Positions 9,316-16,915 of a stretch of DNA of 63,907 nucleotides are shown here, piece after piece (position 1 is the first letter of the stretch; the number at the start of each line of letters is the position of its first letter). The position numbers and the translations under genes are program-made. Origin of the DNA: Gemmatimonadota bacterium. Lineage in GTDB: Bacteria; Latescibacterota; UBA2968. A model generated the notes under the pieces. The model worked only from the letters and a program-made list of their open reading frames with translations, was not told where the DNA came from and searched no databases. Location: positions 1-63,907 of the forward strand of contig VXRD01000140.1 in assembly GCA_009838845.1 (NCBI GenBank), given 5' to 3'.

Positions 9316-10061
9316 CAGCCCCTCACCATAGCCTCCAGATGCGCCACAATCTCATCAATCGGTGCATAACAGGTCGAGCAGGGATAGAGAAACTCTCCTG
9401 TTGCCCGCAAATGCGCCCCATTTTTTATATGAAAGCGTCCTGTGCGGTCCATAAATTGCCCCCAATGCCCCATCGTATATCCCGCTTTTGGGCTCACTAT
9501 CGCGCTCTCGCGCCAGCTTTTGGGAAAGAGATCTTGAAATGGTGGCACAGAATTGAGCCAACTGCCACACCTCACAATCTTCACATCGGAGCGGCGCTGC
9601 TGCGCATCCTTTAACAATTGCAGCAATGTGCCCATAAATGCATCTCGCATTTCGCTCAGAGGCGATTTGGGCTGATACACATTGCCGATGTGAATCGCGA
9701 TATAATCGTCGCCATCGTCATACGTCCAGCATTCGTAAGGACGTCCCTTTATCGAAGGTCTGCTATAACCCTTTTTCACGCGGGGCCACAAATAGGCAAG
9801 CCCTTCTTCCTCCCATGCCTCGCCCTCACAACGATCAAAAATGGCCTTCAAACCCATCAGATAGGCATCCCAATCAGAGTCTTCATACCCCCGCGCCGGA
9901 TGATGCTCGCCATCAAAAAAATCCGTATTGCGATACACATTGACCCGAGAAGTAACCGCATTTTCAAACCCAATTCCTTCCCGTTCCATTAGAAATCGCG
10001 CATACCACAAACTCAGCTTGAGAAAGTGGCTGGCATAGTGGATGCGAATTTCATTATCCAT
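9315..10061 (-). CDS. Conserved hypothetical protein with CSTC motif
   Basis: A 248-residue soluble protein that I do not recognise. The start at 10061 is chosen because AAGGAG lies five bases before the ATG; a longer reading frame begins further upstream without such a site. It has no signal peptide or membrane span. It is rich in Trp, Tyr and His (for example WTYDDGDDYIAIHIGNVY at about 125-142 and YTMGHWGQFMDRTG at about 195-208) and has a Cys pair CSTC near the C-terminus. The aromatic and His content would suit a small-molecule enzyme or metal protein, but no family motif is evident. It lies between the MFS gene repeat and tRNA-Gly. Confidence 0.8.
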   Translation of the reverse strand: MDNEIRIHYASHFLKLSLWYARFLMEREGIGFENAVTSRVNVYRNTDFFDGEHHPARGYEDSDWDAYLMGLKAIFDRCEGEAWEEEGLAYLWPRVKKGYSRPSIKGRPYECWTYDDGDDYIAIHIGNVYQPKSPLSEMRDAFMGTLLQLLKDAQQRRSDVKIVRCGSWLNSVPPFQDLFPKSWRESAIVSPKAGYTMGHWGQFMDRTGRFHIKNGAHLRATGEFLYPCSTCYAPIDEIVAHLEAMVRG

Positions 10062-10170
10062 CAAAACTCCTTCGGACGCAGTAAATTGCACCGATTGGGT
10101 TTATTCAATACATAAAACAAAAAGAACGGACAACCCGCTTTGAGATTGCCCGTGATTTTCATTATTTTTT

Positions 10171-10246
10171 TGGAGCGGGAAACGGGACTCGAACCCGCGA
10201 CATCAAGCTTGGGAAGCTTGCACTCTACCAACTGAGTTATTCCCGC
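10171..10246 (-). tRNA. tRNA-Gly(CCC)
   Basis: A 76-base cloverleaf on the minus strand: acceptor GCGGGAA/TTCCCGC, D-arm ACTC-AGTTGGTA-GAGT, anticodon stem CAAGC/GCTTG with loop TTCCCAA (anticodon CCC, reading GGG), T-arm GCGGG-TTCGAGT-CCCGT, discriminator T and an encoded CCA end. It lies between miaA and the CSTC protein gene. Confidence 0.96.
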
Positions 10247-10287
10247 TCCGCAAGGAATAGCAAATTTATAGGGGTTCATCTTTGGTG

Positions 10288-11208
10288 TCAACATGTTTCA
10301 AGGTTTTGCAAGATGACATCTGCCACATCACCATCACTACCATCTACCCATCTGAAGCGCTTATCCCTACGAAAAAAAGTCATCTGTCGTTTGGCATAGC
10401 GTCGCGTACCCTGTTGCAAATCGGCAAGTGCGCGATCAAGCGTCGTCTCACCATCGAGATATTGAAATATTTCCCGGTACCCAAACGCATTGAGCGCGTT
10501 TAGATCGGAATAGTAACCTCTATCACGGAGACTTTTTGCTTCTTTAATCAGGCCATTCTCGAACATAAGACACGCACGCGCATTGATCCGGTCATAGAGT
10601 ACTTCGCGCTCCCAGTACAAACCCAAATAAGATGCCTTATGGCGGATTGGCGGTATTGGCGATACCTTCTGATATTCAGAAAGCGGTTTACCCGATGCTT
10701 CATAGACTTCCAGACCACGCAGAATGCGTTGTGTATCGGTTGCCTGAATTTTCGCAGCCCATTCCGGATCGACCTCGCACAGCCTTTTGTACAAGGCGGG
10801 AAGACAATCCCTTCCCTCTTCCTTCAATCGCGCGCGAACCTCTATCGGAATTTTTGGCATAGGTGAAAAGCCATCGAACAACGCGCGAATATACAACCCC
10901 GCTCCTCCTACCACAATGGGCATCTTGCCGCGACGCAGAATATCTCCAATTACCGCAGATGCATCTTCGGCAAATTGCCCCGCGCTATAGTCTTCGTCGG
11001 GATTGATAAAATCAATGAGGTGATGGCGCGTAGCGGCCCGTTCTTCGGTTGTCGGCTTTGCCGTCCCAATATCCATAAAACGATAAATCTGCCGCGCATC
11101 TGCCGATATAATCTCGCCATCTATCCTCTGCGCGAGTTCAATGCCCACAGACGTTTTGCCCGATGCCGTCGGTCCGGCAATCACCAGAATATCTGGAAAT
11201 GAGGCCAT
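10288..11208 (-). CDS. miaA: tRNA dimethylallyltransferase
   Basis: A 306-residue MiaA, which transfers a dimethylallyl group to A37 of tRNAs reading codons that begin with U. It shows the P-loop GPTASGKTS (residues 12-20), then ISADARQIYR where the catalytic Asp binds substrate, GTAKPT, HHLIDF and VVGGAGLYIRAL; all are family hallmarks, and the length is normal. The start lies two bases after the mutL stop, so translation is probably coupled. The mutL-miaA pair is a common arrangement in bacteria. Confidence 0.98.
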   Translation of the reverse strand: MASFPDILVIAGPTASGKTSVGIELAQRIDGEIISADARQIYRFMDIGTAKPTTEERAATRHHLIDFINPDEDYSAGQFAEDASAVIGDILRRGKMPIVVGGAGLYIRALFDGFSPMPKIPIEVRARLKEEGRDCLPALYKRLCEVDPEWAAKIQATDTQRILRGLEVYEASGKPLSEYQKVSPIPPIRHKASYLGLYWEREVLYDRINARACLMFENGLIKEAKSLRDRGYYSDLNALNAFGYREIFQYLDGETTLDRALADLQQGTRRYAKRQMTFFRRDKRFRWVDGSDGDVADVILQNLETC

Positions 11209-11210
11209 GA

Positions 11211-13004
11211 CTACCGCTTAAACCGATTGTCGATTTCATCCAGCCCGATCTTAACAAGTGTTGGCCTACCATAAGGGCTGACGAAAGGTTCCCGCGTTGC
11301 GAACAACTGATCTATAAGTGCGCGCATTTCTTCTGTCGATAAATCCTCACCTGTGCGAATTGACGTGTGCCATGCGTAAACCGATGCCAGCCGATGTTCC
11401 TCGGGTGCAATCTGCCGCGTTTGTAAGGAAGGCGAAACAGAAATTGCTTGCTCGGCTTCGGCCATATCGCGAATTATATCTCTCAAAAGTTGCCCGTCTT
11501 GCCACGTTCTCAGCCCCATGGGAATGGCATCGACAACAACCGTATGCCCCCCAAAATCGCGAATGCCAAATCCCATTTTTTCCAACAGGGGCATGGCCTC
11601 GCGCACAATAAGAATTTCTTTGACACTAAAATCGAGCGTAAGTGGAAACAGCAGCCGCTGACTCGTCGCGGGACGGGTATGCATATTGTCAATGGCGCGT
11701 TCGTACAAAATCCTCTGGTGGGCAACCTGCTGGTCAATCGCAATCAAACCATTTTTAATATGCGCCAAAATGTACTTGCTGTGCAATTGCCATACGGAAA
11801 CCCGGGCAAAATCCTCTTCATCGAGATCATCGGTATTAATCCCGGTTCCCCGCTTTGCCTTGCCCGACGACATTCTCATCGTTAGCGGCAGTGCCATCTG
11901 AGGTTGTCCGCCAACTTTGGGCTGCCCGGGCTGATAGGTGATCTCAGGAGATTCTGCGATGCTCACAGGCGTATCTGCTACGGGCATAATAGCATCGTCC
12001 ATTTCTGGGATCAGATCTGCGCCGCGCAGCGATTGCTGAACAGCTTGAGTAATCAGGCCGTAAATTGTCCGCTCATCGGCAAAGCGAACCTCGCGCTTTG
12101 AAGGGTGGACATTGACATCCACACGCGCCGGATCAATGTTCAGACAGAGGCAATACGATGGCGCAAGCCCCTTGGGCAAAAGCCCGCCATATCCTTCGTA
12201 AACTGCAAAAGCGATGGCTTTGTGCTGCACCCATCGGTTATTGACAATCAAAACCTGTTGGGCACCGGATTTTCGCGCGGACTCGGGCTTGCCCACAAAG
12301 CCTCGAACCTCTATGCCGCTCGCCTTGCTCTCAACACCGATGGCATCTGCGCCATATCGCACGCCAAATATCTGCTCTGCCCGCCGATCAAAGCGCGATC
12401 TCCCCAGTTTTAGCACCTGGCGCCCATTGTGCTTGAGGTCGAATCCGATCTCGGGATACGCCATGGCCATAGCCGTCACCGCGTTCACAATATGTCGAAA
12501 TTCCGTATCGACACTTTTGAGAAATTTTCGCCTGGCGGGCACATTGAAAAATAAGCCGTGCAATGTAACAGCCGTACCCTGCCCGCGGCCAATCGCGGAT
12601 ACATCCTGCACGCGCCCGCCCACCACGGAGATTCGCGTTCCTTCAACCGCATCTACCAGGCGAGTTTCAAGAGTCATGCGCGAAACAGCGGCAATACTAG
12701 GCAATGCCTCGCCCCTGAATCCATGTGTGAGCAACCCTTTTAGATCGTCCAGACTCTGGATCTTACTCGTCGCGTGTCGTTCAAGTGCCAAAAGCGCGTC
12801 ATCGCGCGACATCCCGCATCCATTATCACTGACCCGCAGGCTCTCTTTGCCGCCAGCAGCAATTTCAACGACAATGCGGTCCGATCCCGCATCCACTGAG
12901 TTCTCAATCAGTTCTTTTGCGACAGATGCTGGCCGCTCGACCACTTCCCCAGCAGCGATGCGGTTGGAGATCTCATCCGGGAGTATGCGAATTTGATTGG
13001 GCAT
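11211..13004 (-). CDS. mutL: DNA mismatch repair protein MutL
   Basis: A 597-residue MutL. The N-terminal GHKL ATPase shows AAGEVVERPASVAKELIENSVDA (N-box), DNGCGM and THGFRGEAL. Residues about 395-597 form the dimerisation domain. The metal-binding endonuclease signature DQHA(X)2E(X)4E is degenerate, reading D424-QQVAHQ-RILYE435, so the His and the first Glu are both Gln. The CPHGRP motif reads SPYGRP without Cys, and the ACHA/ACK-type motif is also absent. The protein is therefore probably an ATP-dependent mismatch-repair coordinator without its own nicking activity. No mutS or mutH lies in the window. Confidence 0.97.
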   Translation of the reverse strand: MPNQIRILPDEISNRIAAGEVVERPASVAKELIENSVDAGSDRIVVEIAAGGKESLRVSDNGCGMSRDDALLALERHATSKIQSLDDLKGLLTHGFRGEALPSIAAVSRMTLETRLVDAVEGTRISVVGGRVQDVSAIGRGQGTAVTLHGLFFNVPARRKFLKSVDTEFRHIVNAVTAMAMAYPEIGFDLKHNGRQVLKLGRSRFDRRAEQIFGVRYGADAIGVESKASGIEVRGFVGKPESARKSGAQQVLIVNNRWVQHKAIAFAVYEGYGGLLPKGLAPSYCLCLNIDPARVDVNVHPSKREVRFADERTIYGLITQAVQQSLRGADLIPEMDDAIMPVADTPVSIAESPEITYQPGQPKVGGQPQMALPLTMRMSSGKAKRGTGINTDDLDEEDFARVSVWQLHSKYILAHIKNGLIAIDQQVAHQRILYERAIDNMHTRPATSQRLLFPLTLDFSVKEILIVREAMPLLEKMGFGIRDFGGHTVVVDAIPMGLRTWQDGQLLRDIIRDMAEAEQAISVSPSLQTRQIAPEEHRLASVYAWHTSIRTGEDLSTEEMRALIDQLFATREPFVSPYGRPTLVKIGLDEIDNRFKR

Positions 13005-13035
13005 ATTGAGGATAGAAGTGAAAAAAAAGAAAACA

Positions 13036-13141
13036 AAAAACGCCTAACCCGCCGGGCGCCGAAATGTTTGTCGAAGTCCCGGTGTTAAAACAGCGGAAAA
13101 CTTCCTGCGGGGCTACCCTCATGCAGATTCAAGGCGTTTTT
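13036..13141. other. Structured inverted-repeat region, unidentified RNA or two-way terminator
   Basis: This is the main content of the 300-base gap between mutL and hpt. Outer arms AAAAACGCCT (13036-13045) and AGGCGTTTTT (13132-13141) close a region with two further hairpins: CCGGG/CCCGG (13052-13056 with 13078-13082), and CTGC/GCAG (13105-13108 with 13123-13126) enclosing GGG/CCC. Because the outer stem ends in a T-run on both strands it could stop transcription both ways, but the branched interior of roughly 90 bases suggests a folded RNA. It matches no riboswitch or 6S/SRP consensus I know. The rest of the gap (13142-13289) shows nothing clear. Confidence 0.5.
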
Positions 13142-13304
13142 TTGTGAAGCGCAAGCTTCGACGCAAATATAGCATTTTTACAAATCTGAATCAAGGGATT
13201 CCTTCAAATACTGCTTGATGGGTATGAGTTAGCCCCAATGGAGTTTGACTTAAAAAATAAATTCTTTAAGTTATACCATCTTCCATCACAAGGAGATTTT
13301 TCCA

Positions 13305-13838
13305 GTGCAGGATTTTGTCCTTCATCCCGATTCTATATTAATCGACCAAAAAACGATTCAGAACCGCGTTCGCGAACTCGGCGCCGAAATTTCCGCACAG
13401 TACCCAGACGGTGTCGTTCTCGTGGGCATTCTAACGGGTGCCCTCTACTTTTTAGTCGATCTTTCGCGTGCGATAAGCTGTCCCATTGAAATTGATCTCA
13501 TTGCGATTTCGAGTTATGTCGGTACAAGTAGCTCGGGCACAGTGACATTCACAAAAGACCTCAGCCGTGAAATTGACGACCGTCATGTGCTCGTTGTCGA
13601 AGATATTGTCGATACCGGGCGCACGATCTCTGCACTTCTCACATTATTAAAAGACAGAAACCCGCGCAGCCTCGGTATCTGCACCCTCCTGGACAAACCA
13701 GACCGCAGAATCGTACCCGTCCCCATCCATCACTGCGGTTTCACCATTCCGGACCAATTTGTGGTGGGTTATGGCCTTGACTACAACCAGGCCTACCGCA
13801 ACCTACCCTACATCGCTGTGCTGAATGAACCCAGGTGA
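13305..13838 (+). CDS. hpt: Hypoxanthine phosphoribosyltransferase
   Basis: A 177-residue purine salvage enzyme that makes IMP/GMP from hypoxanthine or guanine and PRPP. The PRPP-binding signature VLVVEDIVDTGRTI (about residues 94-107) is intact, as are the GILTGALYFLVDL loop and the C-terminal VVGYGLDYN. The GTG at 13305 is the start because AAGGAG lies nine bases upstream. Immediately after the stop lies low-complexity repeat sequence (GAGAAGTTAGAAGAGAGAAG). Confidence 0.96.
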   Translation: MQDFVLHPDSILIDQKTIQNRVRELGAEISAQYPDGVVLVGILTGALYFLVDLSRAISCPIEIDLIAISSYVGTSSSGTVTFTKDLSREIDDRHVLVVEDIVDTGRTISALLTLLKDRNPRSLGICTLLDKPDRRIVPVPIHHCGFTIPDQFVVGYGLDYNQAYRNLPYIAVLNEPR

Positions 13839-13867
13839 GAAGTTAGAAGAGAGAAGTTAGCACAGGC

Positions 13868-13889
13868 GAAGCCTACAACGAGCGTAGCG
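13868..13889. repeat. Short dispersed intergenic repeat (GCCTACAACGA type)
   Basis: GCCTACAACGAGCGTAGCG here closely matches GCCTACAACGAACGCAACG at 60612-60630. Both lie just past the end of a gene. It may be part of a small dispersed intergenic element; only two copies are visible. Confidence 0.4.
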
Positions 13890-13949
13890 AGTAACTCCAC
13901 CCAACCCAGCCCCAAGACGGGTGCTTTTTCACGCTTCACACTTCCTCCT

Positions 13950-14630
13950 TCACACTTCAAACAGCAACGCACGTACGCGCTGAAACAACACATTGATCAT
14001 ATCTTCTGTCAGGACGCCTGTATTCATATTGTAGCGACTAAAATGGTAGGTCGCTACGAGGATTTTATCGTCCAACCGGTACACACCACCGTGCTGAAAA
14101 CGATAGGCGTTTAGCCTCGTCACACGCCCTGCTGACCTCTCCAGCCTTATATAACTGTCAAACGCATCCCTGCCCATCGCCAGAACGATTTTTACGCGAT
14201 GCAAGAACGTCATCTCCTGTGCCAGCCAGTCGAGACACGTGCGCTTCTCTTCGGACCTGGGCCGATTCTGAGGCGGAACACATTTGACGGCATTCGTGAT
14301 ATACACATTGTCCAGATGCAGGCCGTCATGGAGGTCAACCGCTGTTTCCCGGTTGGCAAAACCGTGCCGAAAGAGCGCGCGGTACAGCACATCCCCAGCG
14401 CCATCGCCTGTAAATGGCCTGCCCGTGCGATTGGCTCCGTGTGCGCCGGGAGCCAGACCAATAATGAGCAATTGTGCGTTGATATCTCCAAAGCCCGGAA
14501 CGGGTTTTGCCCAGTAATCGCAATCGCCAATTTTGCGATTTTCCGCCAACTCAAATGTGCGGCAATAATCGACTAGGCGTTTGCACAGGGTGCATTCTGC
14601 AATCTCTTTTTCGAGGACGCGCGTCTGCAT
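13950..14630 (-). CDS. Uracil-DNA glycosylase, family 5 (UDGb) type
   Basis: A 226-residue iron-sulfur uracil-DNA glycosylase. Motif A reads GLAPGAHGANRTGRPFTGD (about residues 58-76), which fits family 5 better than family 4 because no Asp or Asn follows the Pro. Motif B is represented by HFSRYN near the C-terminus. Cysteines at the N-terminus (ECTLCKR) and in NAVKCVPPQNRP are placed to bind the 4Fe-4S cluster. It removes uracil, and in relatives hypoxanthine, from DNA. No Shine-Dalgarno site is visible before the ATG, and TATATT lies only a few bases upstream, so the mRNA might be leaderless. Confidence 0.93.
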   Translation of the reverse strand: MQTRVLEKEIAECTLCKRLVDYCRTFELAENRKIGDCDYWAKPVPGFGDINAQLLIIGLAPGAHGANRTGRPFTGDGAGDVLYRALFRHGFANRETAVDLHDGLHLDNVYITNAVKCVPPQNRPRSEEKRTCLDWLAQEMTFLHRVKIVLAMGRDAFDSYIRLERSAGRVTRLNAYRFQHGGVYRLDDKILVATYHFSRYNMNTGVLTEDMINVLFQRVRALLFEV

Positions 14631-14666
14631 AGTAAATATAAAAGTGTTTGCAAATGGCTCTTATTC

Positions 14667-14697
14667 AAAAAAAAAGGCGACCCTTAGCGGATCGCCT
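14667..14697 (-). terminator. Rho-independent terminator of the glutaredoxin gene
   Basis: On the minus strand, AGGCGATCCGCTAAGGGTCGCCT folds into a hairpin and is followed by a run of nine T. It begins 25 bases after the glutaredoxin stop codon. Confidence 0.85.
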
Positions 14698-14722
14698 CAC
14701 TGTAAAAACCACCACCTTGTAT

Positions 14723-15088
14723 TTATCGACCAAAGTGAGGGTTGGCAATAGTCGGTTGCTGTGCTGCACGCGCCATTGCTTCATGCTCTTCATCCGTACA
14801 GGAACGATCCGTTGGAACCGAGGGATCTGGGCCTCCGGGCTGGTACCCATTTTGGATTAACCAACCTTCTAACTCATCACCGCTGATATCGGCCAGCATC
14901 GTATCCCCAATCTGCACACAGGGCTGTAAGGGCTGCCCGCTCTTTATAACCATCTCGCGATAGTTGTCGGGATTGTTAATGATATCGCGGTCTTCGTACT
15001 CCAGCCCATATTTTGCCAGAACAGCGCGCACACCACCGCTCCAACCGCAAACTGGCTTTAAATAGGCGATGACTTTGGGATTAGCCAT
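14723..15088 (-). CDS. Glutaredoxin-like protein
   Basis: A 121-residue thioredoxin-fold protein. The redox site is CGWS (Cys14) in place of CPYC/CPFS, so it is a monothiol-type glutaredoxin. The cis-proline loop reads QPCVQIG and the C-terminal GDELEGWL matches the glutathione-binding GCDDL region. A C-terminal tail of about 35 residues (from NGYQPGGPDP) extends beyond the usual fold. A role in disulfide reduction or Fe-S handling is likely. It is a single gene with its own terminator. Confidence 0.85.
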   Translation of the reverse strand: MANPKVIAYLKPVCGWSGGVRAVLAKYGLEYEDRDIINNPDNYREMVIKSGQPLQPCVQIGDTMLADISGDELEGWLIQNGYQPGGPDPSVPTDRSCTDEEHEAMARAAQQPTIANPHFGR

Positions 15089-15221
15089 TGAAAAACCTCC
15101 TGAAAAATGATACTACGGGTCTGATCTTGTTCTCTACTAATGTACAAAAAATCGCATATATGGCAAGGATTCTTATTGTCTATTCGTTTTTAAGAGTCCG
15201 CTGGCCTTTACTTCCCATCAA

Positions 15222-16169
15222 TCAAAATCCCACACTTGGGACCCGACCTGTATCTAATTTGCGGCTCTTTCCCCATTTAATCGTCCCGGTTGTTTTGTCT
15301 AAAATGCCAACATTATACCACAAATTGGCTTCATTGTAAGACTGGTGCATCTCTACGACAGTATTGTTTTTAATCGCTACGGTGGGCACTTTCCCCCTGC
15401 CGTAATTCACGCTTGTACCCCACACAATCGTCCGCGTTTTTTTTTTTACCGTTCCCACGCGATACCACAATTGCAAGTCATCATGCCCTTGATGAACTTC
15501 CACAACCGTATCGCCGTTGAGGTCACACATGGGCAATCGTCCATTGTCGTATTTGTGGCTTTCCCCCCAATCAATCGCTCGCGTAGTCGGGTTTACAATA
15601 CCAACATGGTACCACAAATTCGCTCCTTCATGGGATTGATGCACTTCGACGATAGTATTCAATTCTCCTTTGGAAAATCCAATACTCGGAAATTGCCCCC
15701 GATCAAATTTTTTGCTTGCACCCCAGTTGATAACCCGGGTTGAACGATCCAAAATTCCAACGTGATACCACAACTCTGTTCCATCGTGAGACTGGTGCAT
15801 CTCAACAACAATATTGCCCTGCATGGCGACAACCGGGCTTCTGCCCCTATCTTTGTAACTAATGCTACTTCCCCAGTTAATCGTCCGCGTTTTTTTCTCA
15901 ATCGATCCAACGCGATACCACAGGGTCAAATCGCCCTGACCCTCGTGAACTTCTACAATCGTATCGCTGTTAAGGTCGCACATGGGCAATCGCCCATTGT
16001 CGTATTTGTGGTTCTCTCCCCAATCAATCGCTGTTGAGTTTACAATGCCAACGCGATACCACAAATTCGTTCCAATATGAGATTGATGCACTTCAACGAC
16101 GAGATTACCTGTGGATTCACTGGCTTCAATTAGAGATGTGATGGCAAAAATAATAAGAATACTTTTCAC
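15222..16169 (-). CDS. Secreted protein with six tandem 48-residue WYRVG/WG repeats
   Basis: A 315-residue protein starting at the GTG at 16169, with a short signal-peptide-like N-terminus (MKSILIIFAITSLIEASES). The rest is six repeats of about 48 residues with the pattern VVEVHQSH, LWYRVG, TRxIxWG and KYDxGRxP. Repeats 1, 2 and 3 most resemble repeats 4, 5 and 6, so the array arose by doubling a block of three. Short beta-rich blades with WG motifs suggest a six-bladed propeller, perhaps a lectin; no enzymatic residues are evident. The gene begins three bases after the stop of the 32-residue peptide gene and probably shares the upstream transcript. Confidence 0.9.
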   Translation of the reverse strand: MKSILIIFAITSLIEASESTGNLVVEVHQSHIGTNLWYRVGIVNSTAIDWGENHKYDNGRLPMCDLNSDTIVEVHEGQGDLTLWYRVGSIEKKTRTINWGSSISYKDRGRSPVVAMQGNIVVEMHQSHDGTELWYHVGILDRSTRVINWGASKKFDRGQFPSIGFSKGELNTIVEVHQSHEGANLWYHVGIVNPTTRAIDWGESHKYDNGRLPMCDLNGDTVVEVHQGHDDLQLWYRVGTVKKKTRTIVWGTSVNYGRGKVPTVAIKNNTVVEMHQSYNEANLWYNVGILDKTTGTIKWGKSRKLDTGRVPSVGF

Positions 16170-16172
16170 TTC

Positions 16173-16271
16173 TTACTTCCCACTTCTTCCTTCTCGACGG
16201 CGCGCTTTAAGGCGTTTTTTTCGCCTCTGTCGCCTTCGGCGAAGCTCTTTTCTGCGTTCACTACCCGCCAT
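16173..16271 (-). CDS. Small basic peptide, 32 residues
   Basis: This ORF encodes 32 residues, about half of them Arg or Lys (MAGSERRKELRRRRQRRKKR and onward). AGGAAGG lies four to five bases before the ATG and overlaps the stop codon of the barrel-protein gene, so translation is likely coupled. The next gene starts three bases after its stop. Such size and charge are typical of a nucleic-acid or ribosome-binding peptide, but I recognise no family. Its tight packing between two genes argues that it is real. Confidence 0.6.
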   Translation of the reverse strand: MAGSERRKELRRRRQRRKKRLKARRREGRSGK

Positions 16272-16280
16272 AAAACCTTC

Positions 16281-16868
16281 CTATTCATTACCAAAGCGAA
16301 AACCAATTGTGAATTGCAATGCACTATCTTTTTCATCGTCGGCAATGATGAGTTTCATCTCGCCAAACCAGGCCAGCATCGGACTCAATTTGCGCTGATA
16401 CCCCAATGGCAAATTCAAGCTGATTTTGGTATCGTTTTGGGGGCCATCTACCGACTCTTCTACCGCTGACTCAGATTCTATAGCATCAGATGCTATTTGG
16501 GGGCGAAAGAAGTGGGTTCCAAAACCACCACCGAAATAGGCTCGTCCGACTGGCGTTTGATGAAAAAAGTAAACGACATCCAGATTGACGGCATAAACGC
16601 GCAAATTCTCCTGTGCCGCGATATCCAGGCCTGGAAGCAGATGCAATTTGGGCAACATAACAGATCCCAGATCGAGATTGCCCCCGATCATCCATCGGTG
16701 AGAGTCAAACTGCCCACCCATGCCGTAAAAGGTATCAAACTGAGGTTCGCGCGTCAGACTCACCCCCGCTTTGACATGCAACCCCAGGGCATCGGACATT
16801 TGAGGAATACACAGCACCATCAAAGCTGCCAGTCCCCAGGCAGCGAATATTGAAATCACTCGATTCAT
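16281..16868 (-). CDS. Outer-membrane beta-barrel-like protein
   Basis: A 195-residue secreted protein. The ATG at 16868 is chosen because GGAAAGGGGG precedes it and a good signal peptide follows (MNRVISIFAAWGLAALMVLC, cleavage near MSDA). The mature part alternates polar and hydrophobic residues with Gly-rich turns (YFGGGFGTHFF) and ends in FTIGFRFGNE, as in small outer-membrane barrels. The function is unknown. It begins 47 bases after the molybdenum-subunit gene on the same strand. Confidence 0.8.
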   Translation of the reverse strand: MNRVISIFAAWGLAALMVLCIPQMSDALGLHVKAGVSLTREPQFDTFYGMGGQFDSHRWMIGGNLDLGSVMLPKLHLLPGLDIAAQENLRVYAVNLDVVYFFHQTPVGRAYFGGGFGTHFFRPQIASDAIESESAVEESVDGPQNDTKISLNLPLGYQRKLSPMLAWFGEMKLIIADDEKDSALQFTIGFRFGNE

Positions 16869-16915
16869 GTTACCCCCTTTCCTTTGGATTGGATGTCTAT
16901 TCAATTCCTCACAAA

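Noticed and set aside
10061-10294. A 77-residue frame ending in SSPVSRSKK across the tRNA gene
   Set aside because: It is the well-known spurious translation of a tRNA region (ITQLVECKLPKLDVAGSSPVS); the cloverleaf with CCA explains the sequence.
13036-13141. The structured element as 6S or SRP RNA
   Set aside because: It is too short for 6S with its central bubble, and the SRP GGAA tetraloop region with its flanking consensus is absent.
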